Positions 23,530 to 35,520 of a stretch of 64,000 nt of DNA are shown in pieces (the first letter of the stretch is position 1; every line of letters starts with the position of its first letter). Both the position numbers and the translations under genes were made by a program. Below the pieces are notes generated by a model. It was not told the origin of the DNA. It saw only the letters and a program-made list of their open reading frames with translations, and did no database searches. The stretch is from Calliphora vicina (Eukaryota > Arthropoda > Insecta > Diptera > Calliphoridae): the NCBI RefSeq assembly GCF_958450345.1, contig NC_088782.1, positions 105,864,358-105,928,357 of the forward strand, written 5' to 3'.

Positions 23530-23847
23530 TTAAATATGAGAAGGAAGCTAAAAAAGAGCCAACATATAAAGAAATAGAAGCCAAAAAATACATGCTGGAG
23601 AACGAATTTTGATAACATACCAGATAACGGTTACACAAAAGACTATAAGTAGCCAGATATATTGTGCAGTGCATCTGAACTTGAATATGATCAGTCGGAT
23701 TGTGAAGAAACAGAACAATTACAATTATGAACATTAAAATCTTTTTCTTGGATTCGGGTATATCACACAATTTTTTAATTGCATATTCGTTTACTAGATT
23801 GGATATCATTTGAACCTAATTGTGTATCATTTGTATGTTGCATATGA

Positions 23848-24330
23848 ATGAACTGCCTGCCATTCAGACACCTGTTTCAACATATTGATGGTGGTAAATT
23901 AAGACCACAGACATTTTTGGGAAAAATTTTAAAATTTTTAGGACCAATAGTGAAGTTTAAACCAATTACCACGAACTTACCAGAGCTTTGCGTTGAATAT
24001 ATAAGTGCAGATCTTCGTCTATATATTTCAGTAGAGAACAAATCTAATCTAACTCTTGCAATTTATATTGTAAATGTTTACGCTCCAGTATGGTTTTCTA
24101 TAAAAACTCTTTCCAGTTGTAAAGGAGGACTTCGACACATTTTTGAACTAATTAAACTTAGCAGATATTAAATACAACTTTGAAGGTTTGTCGGCCCAGT
24201 GATTCAAAGAAGCAGCACATCCTCAAAACTTATAAATTGTAATGTTAACAGATCCACAACAACATATTCGTGAATTAGCTGTCCATCGAATTTTGGAAAA
24301 TAGATCCACAAGTCAAATAAATTACGGCTG
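23848..24330 (+). pseudogene. Fragment of an unclassified conserved arthropod ORF
   Basis: The frame contains VNVYAPVWFSIKTLSSCKGG and HIFELIKLSRY. A shifted frame then reads SDSKKQHILKT, and another LTDPQQHIRELAVHRILENR. I recall similar phrases (YAPVWF.IK, C..G.RH, VDP.IQRN, HIRELG.RRI) in repeated uncharacterised proteins of insects and cnidarians, which suggests a mobile-element origin, but I cannot name the family. Stops and frameshifts break it. A fragment of a possibly co-travelling family lies at 27190-27600. Confidence 0.4.
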
Positions 24331-24574
24331 TTTCAGATACCAATTTTTTTTGTTTCGAAAAATTTGTTTGAAAAATATTTACGACATACTACGCTACAAC
24401 ACTACAACATCAATTGTGAATTGGGCAATTGAAAAAATGGATATTTCGAAAATATCGATTAACATATATTTATATTTATAAATATAAAGCAAACATTTTT
24501 TTATTATTTTCTTCATAAATAGATCTATCAATGGAATCAAAAATAATGACGATCCGTTACCTAGTTTTTTGAGA

Positions 24575-24671
24575 TATGGTATCTGAAAGCGATTCTCTGT
24601 CGATCGGTATGGTGCATAAACAACAGCACAATGACAATAAACCCTTCCCACTTTAGTGGTGTTGGGTATAA
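24575..24671 (+). mobile_element. Dispersed repeat family A, 3' end only
   Basis: AAGCGATTCTCTGTCGATCG, then CCCTTCCCACTTTAGTGGTG and TTGGGTATAAATA, correspond to the last hundred bases of plus-oriented family A copies. It abuts the LTR-like copy that follows. Confidence 0.6.
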
Positions 24672-25090
24672 ATACTGTTCAAAGCGATTTGGATTAGATA
24701 TTGCTACGTTTTTACCTTTTAAAAATGGTGGTCTATTTCTTTTAAATAAACCGTATTCATTTCACTGCATATAAAAGCGAGCAATAGTTTAAAAATTGCA
24801 ACGACTGTTTATTTAAAAACAAACTTTATAATTTGCAATAATACACTGGTAATACAGTTGATGTTAACTCTAACAGCGCCCACGATATACTGATTGCACA
24901 GCAACTCGCTGTTACTATTTATATACACAGTTCCCTCTTCTAGTAGTTTCATGAATTATTGAACGATAAAACTCGAATGTTTCCACAATGATCACCTAGA
25001 GCTTTTAAAACTGCTTCATTCTTATACACAATATTAACAACAGCGTGTAATCAATATTGTTGATAAGTAGAATATTCTACTGAAGGAAAT
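24672..25090 (-). mobile_element. LTR-like promoter-bearing repeat, copy 1
   Basis: Read on the minus strand, GTATATAAATAGTAACAGCG (TATA-type box), GGCGCTGTTAGAGTTAACAT, ATTACCAGTGTATTATTGC and AATAAACAG (possible polyadenylation signal) match the plus-strand copy at 30715-31760 in the same order. The layout of TATA box, start region and AATAAA resembles an LTR. The outer ends are not defined. Confidence 0.55.
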
Positions 25091-25104
25091 GTTTATAAAC
25101 CTCC

Positions 25105-26165
25105 ATTTGATAAGTTCCAGAGATCCCTGTTGCTGATGGTGTTGGGCCAGAATATCCTACATAAGATTCCGAGGCACTTTTTGTTCTACGTATTAAACTG
25201 ATTGGCCTTGTAGCATGATGTTATCTGTGCTGACATTGTTAATTCTCATGGTTTTAGTTTTCTTGATATTTATCTCAAGTCCAACATTACGCTCTAATCA
25301 TTCCAGATCTGGTAGTTTTGTTTCCATGTTGGAGATTTTGTGCGAGAACAGACAAATATCATCCGCATAATTTAAATCCTCAATTTGGCATGAGATACTT
25401 CATGTAATTCCTCTTCTCTCTAAACAGACTTCGCTAGACAGTTGGTAATAAAGGGTATCATTATTTTACTCCACCGTTAGTATGAAATGGTTGACTTATG
25501 TTCCCGATGTGAAGAACTGAGAGTTCTGCATCCTCGTACATAGCTCTGATGATTCGAATTATTTTCTGGGGTAATCCTTTCCTACTCAAATGGCAGTTCA
25601 TTTGATGTTATAGAAAGCTTTCTTGAAGTCTATGAACAGTAGATACAGGGCGTACGCCACTTTTCGGTAAGTTTACAATTATGCCTTTTTTCAAATTAAG
25701 AAGCTGCCTCTCTACCACCCAGACTGATGCGATGTGAGGCTGTAGAAGTTCAGCTGTGGTTTCGATGTCAGCCCGTAGAATTTCGGCTAGTTTTCCATCT
25801 TCGCCTGCTTCCTTATTACTTCTTAATTTTACGATGGCCTCTTTTATCTCATTTATACTGTGATGGTAGTATTAAATACTCACGATATTTCCTGCAGGAC
25901 TGCTGTTGTTTGTTTCGTTATCTTCGGTAGCTTCATCCACGATGACGTTACTAACTTCTTCGAAATACTATTTCCATCTTTGCGTTTGTGCATCACTGTT
26001 TGTGAGACAATCTATCGTCTGGTGAAGTTCTGGCTAGCTGCTTCTTCTGCTGATATTGGTAGCCCTTCCAGGAAATTTATTTTTACAGCTTTATTTACTT
26101 GTTTAGCCAGTAGTTGGTACTGCTTCCTTGTAGAATTGTTACTGTTTAGCTGCAGCCTAAGTTCC
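25105..26165 (-). pseudogene. RTE-type LINE reverse transcriptase, decayed
   Basis: In several minus-strand frames one reads a W..YFEEV phrase, INEIKEAIVKLRSNKEAGED (near 25830), AELLQ..IASVWVVERQLLNL, IIVNLPKSG, DFKKAF, then QIEDLNYADDICLFSH (YADD catalytic motif at about 25359-25370). Next come NVGLEINIKKTKTMRINN and a diverged final block. This motif order is characteristic of RTE-clade LINEs (QLEDLDFADD, VGL.IN..KTK.M). The apurinic endonuclease part is absent. Many stops and frameshifts show it is dead. Confidence 0.8.
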
Positions 26166-27083
26166 CTTCATTGCGAATATTGAAAATCTAAAACTATTTT
26201 AATTGGAATGATCCATACCAATTATGGACTTTTTTTTTCAACATTTATTTTTTTTAAATTAGTTTGAAAATAACTTGAGCCTAAACTAAAAACCTCAAAT
26301 AAATTATACAATCTCTAAATTTTATTCGATTTTACTGAAATTTGCTTTTCCATGATAAAAAACAATTTTAGATTTTGGGAACATCGGAAAATATGGTTCA
26401 TCCTAATATCGCAATGCATCAAAGTACACCAAAACTAAAAAAAAAACAAAATACCCACTTTGCCACAACGGATGCATTTTATTAATACATCTAAACGCCT
26501 GTGGCAATTATACACTGCTGTTGTTACGAACACGTTAAAAGCAAATTCATCTACAGCTTAAAAACAACAACAAAAACAATTGCTACTACAGCGAACACCA
26601 CGTTAAAGTGATACATGATGTATGCAAACGTTTGTACATTTCTATGACTGTGCAACATGAACATGCCACCATCATCATCACATTGCATGAGTAGGAGCAT
26701 TGTATGTTCAACATTGTATTTAATGCATGTCCACATAAATATTTTTACTTTGTTGTTTTCTGTTTTTGATGTTGTTTTTGTTTTTGTTGTTGTTGTTTCA
26801 CTCTCCCTCTGATGTGGCACATACTCGTATATTGACATACAATACACTGTTGTTAGATACAATTAAGTGTCTAGAAACACATGTTTCACAAAACGTGTGA
26901 TGAAAATTAAGAAGCCAATAGTATTTTATAAAACAAAAATGAAAAAAAGTTTTAAACTAGTAATAAATTGTTTAAAAAACAACAAATTTTCCACAAAAAA
27001 ATTTGTGTTGCAACAATATTTAAAAGATTCTAATTTGAATTTGTACGAAATTTTTATTATAAATTTATAATCAAAATATTATA
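26166..27083. other. Non-coding stretch
   Basis: No gene is seen. CAACAAC and GTTGTT-type runs occur near 26560 and 26790. Confidence 0.5.
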
Positions 27084-27175
27084 CAGCCCAATTATGAAAA
27101 AAAATTCCCCGGGAATTTTTCCCTTTTCTTTTTTTTAACATAGAATTAGAAAAGGGAAAAAACCCTTTTGGGCTG
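27084..27175. mobile_element. 92-bp MITE, ends CAGCCCA
   Basis: CAGCCCAATTATG..CCCTTTTCT at the left and AGAAAAGGG..CCCTTTTGGGCTG at the right are inverted copies, and ATTCCCCGGGAAT is a perfect palindrome near the left end. ATA flanks both sides as a possible 3-bp duplication. Confidence 0.6.
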
Positions 27176-27189
27176 ATAGTAAATATTTC

Positions 27190-27600
27190 ATCCAAATTGC
27201 TTTGATTTTAATTTTCTAGAAGTTGTTTAGCTTCCCACTTAGTCTGATTCAATAGATGTAGTTTTCCATATTTCTGGAATATTGGACATATATGTTGCTG
27301 AAGTTCACAACAAAATAAAGATAATTTCGGATATTTTTCGTGTGTTGTGATCGCGAAAGAATATAAAGTATTTGTTCAGATAGATCTCCTATTGGTAGCA
27401 TATTGTGTTGAATTACTTGTTCCCCATGGTACTAAATTTTATGAACTGTGGATGGCATATATCTCCAAGAATATTTTTCGTTATATGTTGAGTTTAGCTG
27501 TTTGCTGCATCCTAAAAATTGACTTATTTATTCATGATCTATATCTATGTTAGATACAGCTGTTTCTCGATATGAAAAGAATCTCCTTGCAGCATTTCCA
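27190..27600 (-). pseudogene. Fragment of a second unclassified conserved ORF
   Basis: A minus-strand frame with a few stops reads YGNAARRFFSYRETAVSNID, SWRYMPSTVHKI, HGEQVIQHNMLPIGDLSEQI and SQHTKNIRNYL. The phrase order NTARRFF..YMP..VHKIL.HG..V....LPIG.LSE is one I recall from multicopy uncharacterised arthropod proteins. Function unknown. The copy is interrupted and incomplete. Confidence 0.4.
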
Positions 27601-27721
27601 TAATTTTTTATTCTTTACATACCAGGTATTTAAATATTTTCAAATCTTTTTCCCAATTTTTCAGGTATTTAAACTACTCGGGTATTTCCTATTTTTGAAA
27701 CGATATCAACAATTTTAAGTT

Positions 27722-28205
27722 CCACCAAGAACGAATCAAGCCAATTTCGGATACTCTGTTCTGAACTGAAGCATATCGCAGAGAGAGCGTACTGCATCGA
27801 TCGAAACAAATAGTAGTCGGACGGGACAAGGTCTAGTCTTTAAAGCGGGTGGGGCAAAACTTCCCAACCACTTCATTCTAAATAATTTTTAACAGGTATT
27901 GCAACATGTTGCCGAGCGTTGTCATGATGAAATATTACGGTTTCATGTCTGGCCGCATATTCTGGGCGTTTTTCGGCCAATGCTCGCTTTTAACGAATCA
28001 GTTACGTTCGGTACAAGTTCCCTGTGAAAGTCTCGTAAGATTACAGCAGCTCATAATAGATGGGAACCTTTAGCTGCCACAAAATACAGAGAATTATCTT
28101 AGCTCCATGGATATTTGGCTTTGGTGTTAATTAGTAATGTATCCATTTTTCATCACAAGTAATTATTCGGAGCAAAAATGATTTTCTTTTACAGCGCACA
28201 GCGGT
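27722..28205 (-). pseudogene. mariner (DD34D) transposase, decayed
   Basis: Reading leftward from 28205: FLLRIITCDEKWIHY (first catalytic Asp), PKPNIHGAKIILCILW, IYYELL, KRALAEKRPEYAARHE, HHDNARQHVAIPVKNYLE (second Asp), SGWEVLPHP, VPSDYYLFRSMQYALS (third Asp) and IRNWLDSFL. This is the same family as 7001-7600. Frameshifts and stops are present. The gene is cut a few bases beyond 28205 by the family A copy starting at 28214, and its C-terminus is lost at 27722. Confidence 0.85.
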
Positions 28206-28213
28206 ATAGAAAA

Positions 28214-28750
28214 ACAAGTAAGAAAGTATGGTCGGTCAAGCCCGACCATATAATACCCTACACCAAGTAAATGATTAAAAATATTTTTTCTTTTAAAATA
28301 TCAATAATTTATATTCGAGCTATGACCAATTATGGACCGATCACCTTGAAATTAGATCGTGTGATTTAAGTCTATATTAAAGTTAACTATGTTGAATTTT
28401 GTGTGTATACCAACATTTTTATGCACGTTAAAGTGATTTTCGGAAGCGGGTCTATATGGGAGGTATGACTAATTATGGACCGATCGTAACAAAATTTGGT
28501 GACATGAATATTGTATATATAAAACTTATTTGGAGCGAAATTTGTGTAGATACATAGATAAATTAAACATTTATGACCGATAAAGACCAATTTCGAGGGG
28601 ACATTTGTATGGAGGCTAGGTGAAATAATGGACCGATTTCAGCCAGTTTCAATAGGCTTGGTCCTTGGGCCGAAAAAGTAATATGTACCAAATTTGATCG
28701 AAATATCTTCAAAATTGCGACCTGTACTCTGCGCACAAGGTTTACATGGA

Positions 28751-28792
<42 letters not shown>

Positions 28793-28953
28793 ACCAGACG
28801 GACGGACGGACGGACATCGTTTAATCGACTCAGAAAGTGATTCTAAGTCGATCGGTATACTTTAAGGTGGGTGCTAGACTAATATTTTTGGACGTTACAA
28901 ACATCTGCACAAACGCATAATACCCTCCCCACTATGGTGGTGTAGGGTATAAA
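28214..28953 (+). mobile_element. Dispersed repeat family A, full-length copy
   Basis: It runs from ACAAGTAAGAAAGTATGGTC, through the GGTCGG..CCGACC hairpin, to the terminal hairpin CTCCCCACTATGGTGGTG and GGGTATAAAT. It is the most complete family A copy here and holds a nine-unit GCCA run. Confidence 0.85.
28752..28792. repeat. GCCA microsatellite
   Basis: About nine tandem GCCA units inside the family A copy, followed by a CGGA run. The same spot holds fewer units in other copies. Confidence 0.9.
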
Positions 28954-29203
28954 TAGAGGGAAATAAATCTGTAACTCCTAAACGGTTAGTCTGATTTGAA
29001 TAAAATTGGACATGCGCAAGGAAGAAGTGCTTTCGTCGAGCACTTCGTCTTAGCTTTCAATTTTCAATATTTCTACCCATCCTACTCAACTTTTAGGATA
29101 ACAGCGGGTTCAAATATTTCCCATTTTTCTAAATTTTCTTTTCTCGAATTAACAACAATGTATACGTCAAACAAATTTGAAAAATTATATTTTGGAAAAT
29201 AGT

Positions 29204-29858
29204 CCGTGGGGAGGGTATGTAAGTTTGTCTTTCCGTTTGAAATTTCCAAAATATAATTTTCCGACCCTATAAAGTATTTATATTCCGGATTCTTATAGAT
29301 AGTGGAGTCGATTAAGAAAATGTCCGTTTGTCTGTCTGTTGAAATCAATTTTCTGAAGACCCCAGATATCTTCGGGTTCCAAATCTTCAATAATTCTGTC
29401 AGACATGCTTTCGAGAAGTTTCCTATTTAAAATCAGCAAAATCGGTCCACAAATGGCGGAGATATGAGAAAAAAACCGGGACAACCTCGATTTTTGACCT
29501 ATTTTTTATCTCTATCTGGATTACTAAGTCATTAATATAGATAATATGGATATCTAATGATATATATTTCAAAGACCTTTACAACGACGTATATAAGACC
29601 ATAGTAAGTTGGACCTACAATGGGTCAAAATCGGAAAAATTATTTTTTAACCCGAATTTTTTTTTCAACAAAAAAAAAATTAAAAAACCAAAAAAATTTT
29701 TTCAAAAAATTAACAAAAAAAAAATTAAAATAACAATTCGAAAAATTTTTTTTTTCAAAAAATTAAAAAAACAGCTTTGGAAAAATAAATTTTGTTTACC
29801 TAAAAATATTTAAAATTTGTATTTTGAAGCACAGCCGAATATAGCTCTCTTACTTGTT
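29204..29858 (-). mobile_element. Dispersed repeat family B, full-length copy
   Basis: Reverse orientation of the copy at 9731: GGGGAGGGTATGTAAGTTTG, CGACCCTATAAAGTATTTAT, TCTGTCTGTTGAAATC, long A and T tracts, and finally CACAGCCGAATATAGCTCTC and TTACTTGT. Confidence 0.8.
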
Positions 29859-30078
29859 TTCTGTTAAAGATAAGTCTAAAAAACTTCTAAGAAGATGTAT
29901 AAGGAATTTATACTTTTTGAAAAGCTAACTTTACACCAAACATTTTAAATGAAAAAAACTTTGAACATTTTAGATATCGAGGGGGCTAGGTCCATCCAAA
30001 AAGCTTTAATTTTATTCAAATCGCATAGTCGTTATCAAAATATAGTAACCCATTTTTGATGGCCAAATATGTTCTTAA
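29859..30078. other. Short non-coding stretch
   Basis: No gene; nothing recognised. Confidence 0.5.
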
Positions 30079-30638
30079 CCCTTCGTCAGGCAAACATTTT
30101 TTTATTATAAATTTTTTTAAACACCCTAAACTTTAAAAATATGTATACTTTTAATGCAATTTTATTTGTATTACTCTCTTCAATACTTTGAATTTAGTTC
30201 CAATATTCACCCCTAAAACGACAAACTATGTATTTATTCACTTAACTTTTTAATTTGTTACCGCGATATTATATAAATTTCCAAATATTTAACTGAAACT
30301 ATACACACTTATTTAATATTTGTTTTAGTTTTTCTTCAATTGTTAGTAAATTGATGTTTGAAATTGAATTTTTTTGTAACAAAAATTTTAATTCAATTAT
30401 TTTTTTTTGACATTTCATTTTGTTTTTTTTCTAATTTTCTTTTGTTTGACGTTATAGGGAATATATAATTGAGAACATACTTTCTAATAATTGTACCTAG
30501 CTTTGTCTGCCATGATTGTTTTTAGGTTTTCGAAATAAAAAGTGAAGAGATTATTTACAAACGCGCCGTTTTTTTATTGATATCAATTTGATACATTGAG
30601 ACTAGTCTCTATTGAAATTGATTGCAATTAACGGAGGG
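30079..30638. mobile_element. Candidate piggyBac-type MITE
   Basis: TTAA followed by CCCTTCGT at the left (30075-30086) mirrors ACGGAGGG followed by TTAA at the right (30631-30642), with one mismatch. The 560-base interior is AT-rich and non-coding. The ends are short, so chance is possible. Confidence 0.4.
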
Positions 30639-30714
30639 TTAATTATTGTATAAAGGGATTCGATAAGCCCGCTCCTAGTATGGATATTATAGTAAAAAAA
30701 CTAAGAAATCCCAT

Positions 30715-31760
30715 TTTTGGGATTTTCCGTTAGATTATTCACGAGACTTCTAGCAGATGGCGCTGTATATATAAATAGTAACAGCGAGTTGTGAGTGAGT
30801 CAGTGTATCGTAGGCGCTGTTATAGTTAACATCAACTGTATTACCAGTGTTTTCTTGTAAAGTATAAAGTGTGTTTTTAAAATGTGTGTATATTAAAAGA
30901 GAGTGACATATAAATTGGTATGTAATTTTAAATAACTAAAGAGTAGTTACAATTTTTAAACTAATGTTCGCTTTTATTTGCAATTAAAAACAAGTAAGAA
31001 AGTATGGTCGGTCAAAATCGACCATATAATACCCTACACTAAGTAAAAGAGCAAAAACATTTTTCTTTTAAAATTTCAATAATTTATATTTTTGAGTGAT
31101 ATTCGGGAGTAGTCCTTATATGGGAGCTATGACCAATTATGGACCGATCACCATGAAATTAGGACGTGTGATTTATGTCTATATGAAAGTTAAATATGTT
31201 GAATTGTGTATACTAACATTTTTTTAGAGATTTATGCACGTTAAAGTGATTTTCAGAAGCCGGTCTATATGGGAGCTATGACTAATTATGGACCGATCGT
31301 AACAAAATTTAGTGACATCAATTCTGTATATATAAACTTGGAGCGAAATTTGTGGAGATACATATATAAATTTAACATGACCGATATAGTCCAATTTCGG
31401 AAGGACATTTGTATGGGGGCTAGGTGAAATAATGGACCGATTTCAGCCAGTTTCAATAGGCTTGGTCCTTGGGCCAAATAAATAATATGTAATTTGATCG
31501 AAATATCTTCAAAATTGCGACCTGTACTTTGCGCACAAAGTTTACATGGACAGACGGACGGACGGACATTGTTTAATCGACTTAGTCGATCGGTATACTT
31601 TAAGGTGGGTGTTAGACTAATATTTTTGGGCGTTACAAACATCCGCACAAACGTATTATACCCTCCCCACTATGGTGGTGAAGGGTATAAATACGGTTTA
31701 TTTAAAGAAAATAAACCACCGTTTTTAAAAGGTAAAAACGCAATAATATTATGCAATTTG
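30715..31760 (+). mobile_element. LTR-like promoter-bearing repeat, copy 2, split by family A
   Basis: CTGTATATATAAATAGTAAC, GGCGCTGTTATAGTTAACAT and ATTACCAGTGTTTTCTTG run to 30989. After the family A insertion the sequence resumes TACGGTTTATTTAAAG and GGTAAAAACGCAATAAT. Copy 1 (24672-25090) has these parts uninterrupted. Promoter-like TATA and start signals suggest an LTR; boundaries are unclear. Confidence 0.6.
30990..31690 (+). mobile_element. Dispersed repeat family A, full-length copy inside LTR-like repeat
   Basis: ACAAGTAAGAAAGTATGGTC to GGGTATAA. Compared with the uninterrupted copy of its host sequence, no target duplication is evident: the host reads ..AAA then the insert then ATACGG.., which fits a Helitron-like mode. 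Confidence 0.8.
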
Positions 31761-34700
31761 AAATTCTACAAAATCGGGGTTATCATAGAATCCAATCATA
31801 CACAGAAATAGTACATTGGTCTTGTATATTCGATCTAGAATTAAATACTTTATCGATTAAAAAAAGGAATTCATTGGATTAATTGAATTAAAAAGTAATT
31901 ATTCTATAAGATAGGGCAATTACAAAAATATCAATAAAATTGTAAAAAATACACTTTTGCCTTTGAAATTTATGCCACAAATGTGGGCTTTTTTACTGAA
32001 TATTTTTCCATCAAAAACTCATTTTCATGAACATCTAAGAAGGATGATATTGACTGCCTATTTCAAGATGTCGAAAGAAAAATTAGTCGAAAAAAATTTT
32101 TATGAAAAATACTTAGTTTTTAAATTTCTTTCGAATAGTTTTCATACAAATTTGTTTGAATCATTTTTCTTTCGACATCGTGAAACAGACCTTGAATATA
32201 GTCCCTTAATAGTTTTATTAACATTTTAGATTTTTGTTGTTATAATGAATTTAAACAGTAGAATTTGTATTATAATCATTTGAGTTTTCTGTTGATACCC
32301 TCTGAACACCTTCTACTTTTTATTAAATAGCTTCAGACCAAAATTAGTAGGTTTTCAATTGTATTGAAATATTGTGGAGCTGATTAAGTTAAACATCCTT
32401 TTAGTAAAATCGCTTATTACAAAGTGCTAATGTTCTAAATAAATCTCTATAAAAAATGTATTTAGAATACCAAAGTTATTTATAACTAAAATACCAAATA
32501 TTTGGAATGAAATATTGCAAGTTAGATTCCTGAGTTTTAAAATATGTAAAATTTCAAAATAATTCCTCGACTTTAACAATATTGAAATCATTTCTAAAGA
32601 ATAGTTAGGAAAAAATCTAAAATTCTAATAAAATATATAACGGGGCGTATGATTGTTATTAATTAACAAAGAATCTTACAAAAACCTAAATAACTTTGTC
32701 ATTACTTATTATAATTAAGTCATTTAAAACAGAAAAAAGCAGAAGATTGTTAAGTGTTTAAGTAAATACTAACAATATTTTTATTACTAGACACAGTCTT
32801 TTTACTCTAAGTAAATTTGTGTCAAAACTTCAAAAGTTATTTCTAAGCTATTATTATAAACTTTATTAACAAGACATGTTATATTTAGTAAAATTTCCTA
32901 AAAGCTTTATAAAGTTTCTAAGCAATTGTTTTAGTTTTATAGATGTCCATCTAGTTGAGAAAAAAATTTACAATTCATGAAAAGTCTCTTCTTTTGGTAA
33001 ACTAATCTTAAGGCTATTCAAACTTAGATAAATATATGCTAATTAAAACAAAATTAAACTTATGAATAGCTTCTAAATTTTTGTTAGCAATTATTTTACC
33101 CCAAAACTATTTCATATTAAGAAAAAAATGCAAACAATTTTTTATGTCATAAGTTGGCATGAAGAATATGAAAAATTTCTGTTGCTAATTTTAACAAAAT
33201 TTTATATTTTGGTTTAGTTTATTTTTCATGCTACTGCTGCTGCATAATTTTTCTCTAATTCTAAGAAAATGCTCAAGGATTTTGCCATTACATACATACA
33301 TATGTGTAGGTAGTACAAAATTTCCATATCCTTTTACATTCATACATATATGCTTTTATACACACATAAATACTAGTATACAATTTACAAAATGTAACAC
33401 CATAATAAAATGTAGTTTATTCTTAAAAATAGTCTTGCATTTTAATATACTTTCTGCATAGAGTCGTACTCTTCTGCACTCTCATGCCACACTAGCATAA
33501 TGAATTGTTTTAAAACTGAAAAATCTTGAAAATGAAAAAAAAAAAAAAAAAAAAAAAAGTTTTTACGTAAAAAGGATGTATAAGGATATAATATATCCTG
33601 CATAATGTTTGTATAGAAAAGTGTATATATATATGTAGCTTGTTCTATGCAAATGTCTAAAGACACAATATGGGTAAACGCATTTGTAAGCTAAAATTAG
33701 AACTAAGTAAAGAGAAATTGCATTTGGAATATCAAAGGAGTATAAAGAATATAAATTTAATAAAAATACTTATAACTTCTAAGCATAAGAACATAAAACT
33801 ATTAAATTATACATAAAAAGTAACAAATCTGTAAGCAAATCATAGATAAATTTACATATTTAAAGAATTTAACTGAAGACGTATGATTAATATTAATTCA
33901 GAGTTAATTCAACAAAAACCTACATAACTTTTTATATAATAAAGATATTTCAATAATTTAAAAGCTAAACAAAAGCCAATAGATTGCTTAATATCCCCTT
34001 AAATTTACTTTAAAATATATACCTTATAAATATAAAAAAATATTTTTGAAATTTAAATTTTTCAAAAAAAAACTATAAAACTTTTAACTCATGGACTTAC
34101 CCATATATATTTTTCATTTAAACTACTTCAGTTGTGTTGTGCAATTGTTTTATAGACATTATTCATGACTGCATAAATGAAAATAGCAAAATAAAATATT
34201 AAGAAACTCAATGCTTACGCCCTTTTCTCTCTCAAATTGTAAAGTCTAATTTAAAATTTGCCTGGCAAAACTCTTCTAGCATCTTCTTGAGTCTTACATA
34301 AAATTGTAATGTTAAAAACATACATCATTTGCAACATATTTACTTAAATCTACATACATGTATGTAGTTTTGTAAATAAATTCATTAACATAATTTTTTA
34401 TTTCACACCAAAACCCCACCCCCTACTTTGCTTAGCTTCGCTTAATAATTTATGCTTATTTTTTTGTTATTTATTCATTTAGTAGACTTTTAGCGTACTG
34501 CTTTATTATACAAAATTTATAAACTTCATTTAAAATATAAATAAATTTTTGCCAACAATAATTCGCCAAATAAACTAAAAAGCTGGAGAAAATAAGTTTC
34601 CAAACAAACGAAATTAAAATGAAATTTCATAATTTTTGTTTACGTAAAATTTTGTTAATTGTTATTTGCTTAAATTAATTTCATTACAAATAATTGCAAA

Positions 34701-35055
34701 ATGTTTGCAATAAATTTTTTTTTTTTTGGAATTTTGACAATTTATTCTGCAACTACACACAGAACTTGGAACAGCAAAATATTTGTTTTGAAAACTACTG
34801 ACAGCAAAAGCTCATTAAATATGTTGAGTCTTGTTTAATATTTACATTTTATAAATGCCACCAAGCAACTTTCTCTATAAGTCTTGAGAGACTTTAGAAG
34901 AAAAACTTAAAGCCTGGCGTGTGATTAATATTAATTCAAAAGTATAAACTAAAATTTAAATAACTTTTTTGTTTTTTAAGTTATTGGCATAGTTTAAGGT
35001 TTTAAGAAATTAGAATATATTGACTACATCTCTATAAAAGGTAATATTATTTAAA
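31761..35055. other. AT-rich non-coding tract with single copies of the CGTATG core
   Basis: No gene. Single diverged copies of the 330-bp repeat core (CGTATGATTAATATTAAT type) lie at about 32644, 33878 and 34916. Each is followed by bits like AAAAACCTA(C/A)ATAACTTT. A run of about 24 A lies at 33536-33559. Confidence 0.6.
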
Positions 35056-35334
35056 AACAATTAAAGAGCAATATTCAGCTGTGCCTTATCCTATATAACC
35101 TTCACCAAATTATACTTAAAAAAACTTTTTATACTTTTTTTTCCAAAGTTGTTTTTTAATTTTTTGAAAAAAAAAAAAATTTGGAATTGTTTTTTTAAAG
35201 AAGCCGGAAGAATACCGGAGATATTGATGTATGAATCATATATGTAAGTTATTTTGGGGATTCGAAAAGATGTGGAAATTACAAACGGAATGACAAACTT
35301 GTATACACCCTTCTCACGAAGGTGAAGGGTTTAA
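35056..35334 (+). mobile_element. Dispersed repeat family B, internally deleted copy
   Basis: AATATTCAGCTGTGCC and CCTTCACCAAATTATACTT at the left, GGAGATATTGATGTATGA and TTACAAACGGAATGACAAAC at the right, with some 420 bases of the usual interior missing. Confidence 0.7.
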
Positions 35335-35520
35335 GAAACGAGAAATATGAAATTTTGCCATTAAATTTTAATTAGGATAAAACTATATTCTGCTCAGTTT
35401 ATTAAAAAGAAGTAGCTATATCTATTGACTTGGCAAATCACAACAATTTATGAAATTTTGACACACAATATGAACATAGAGCCTCAAAAGTGAATAACCA
35501 CCACTGAATTATTTGATATT

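Noticed and set aside
23496..23618. Hydrophobic N-terminal extension of the piggyBac-like frame
   Set aside because: Codons upstream of the ATG at 23495 run across the inverted repeat and TTAA into flanking DNA, so they do not belong to the transposase.
31286..31648. 120-residue open frame on the minus strand
   Set aside because: It lies wholly inside a family A repeat; equivalent frames in other copies are broken and show no conserved protein.
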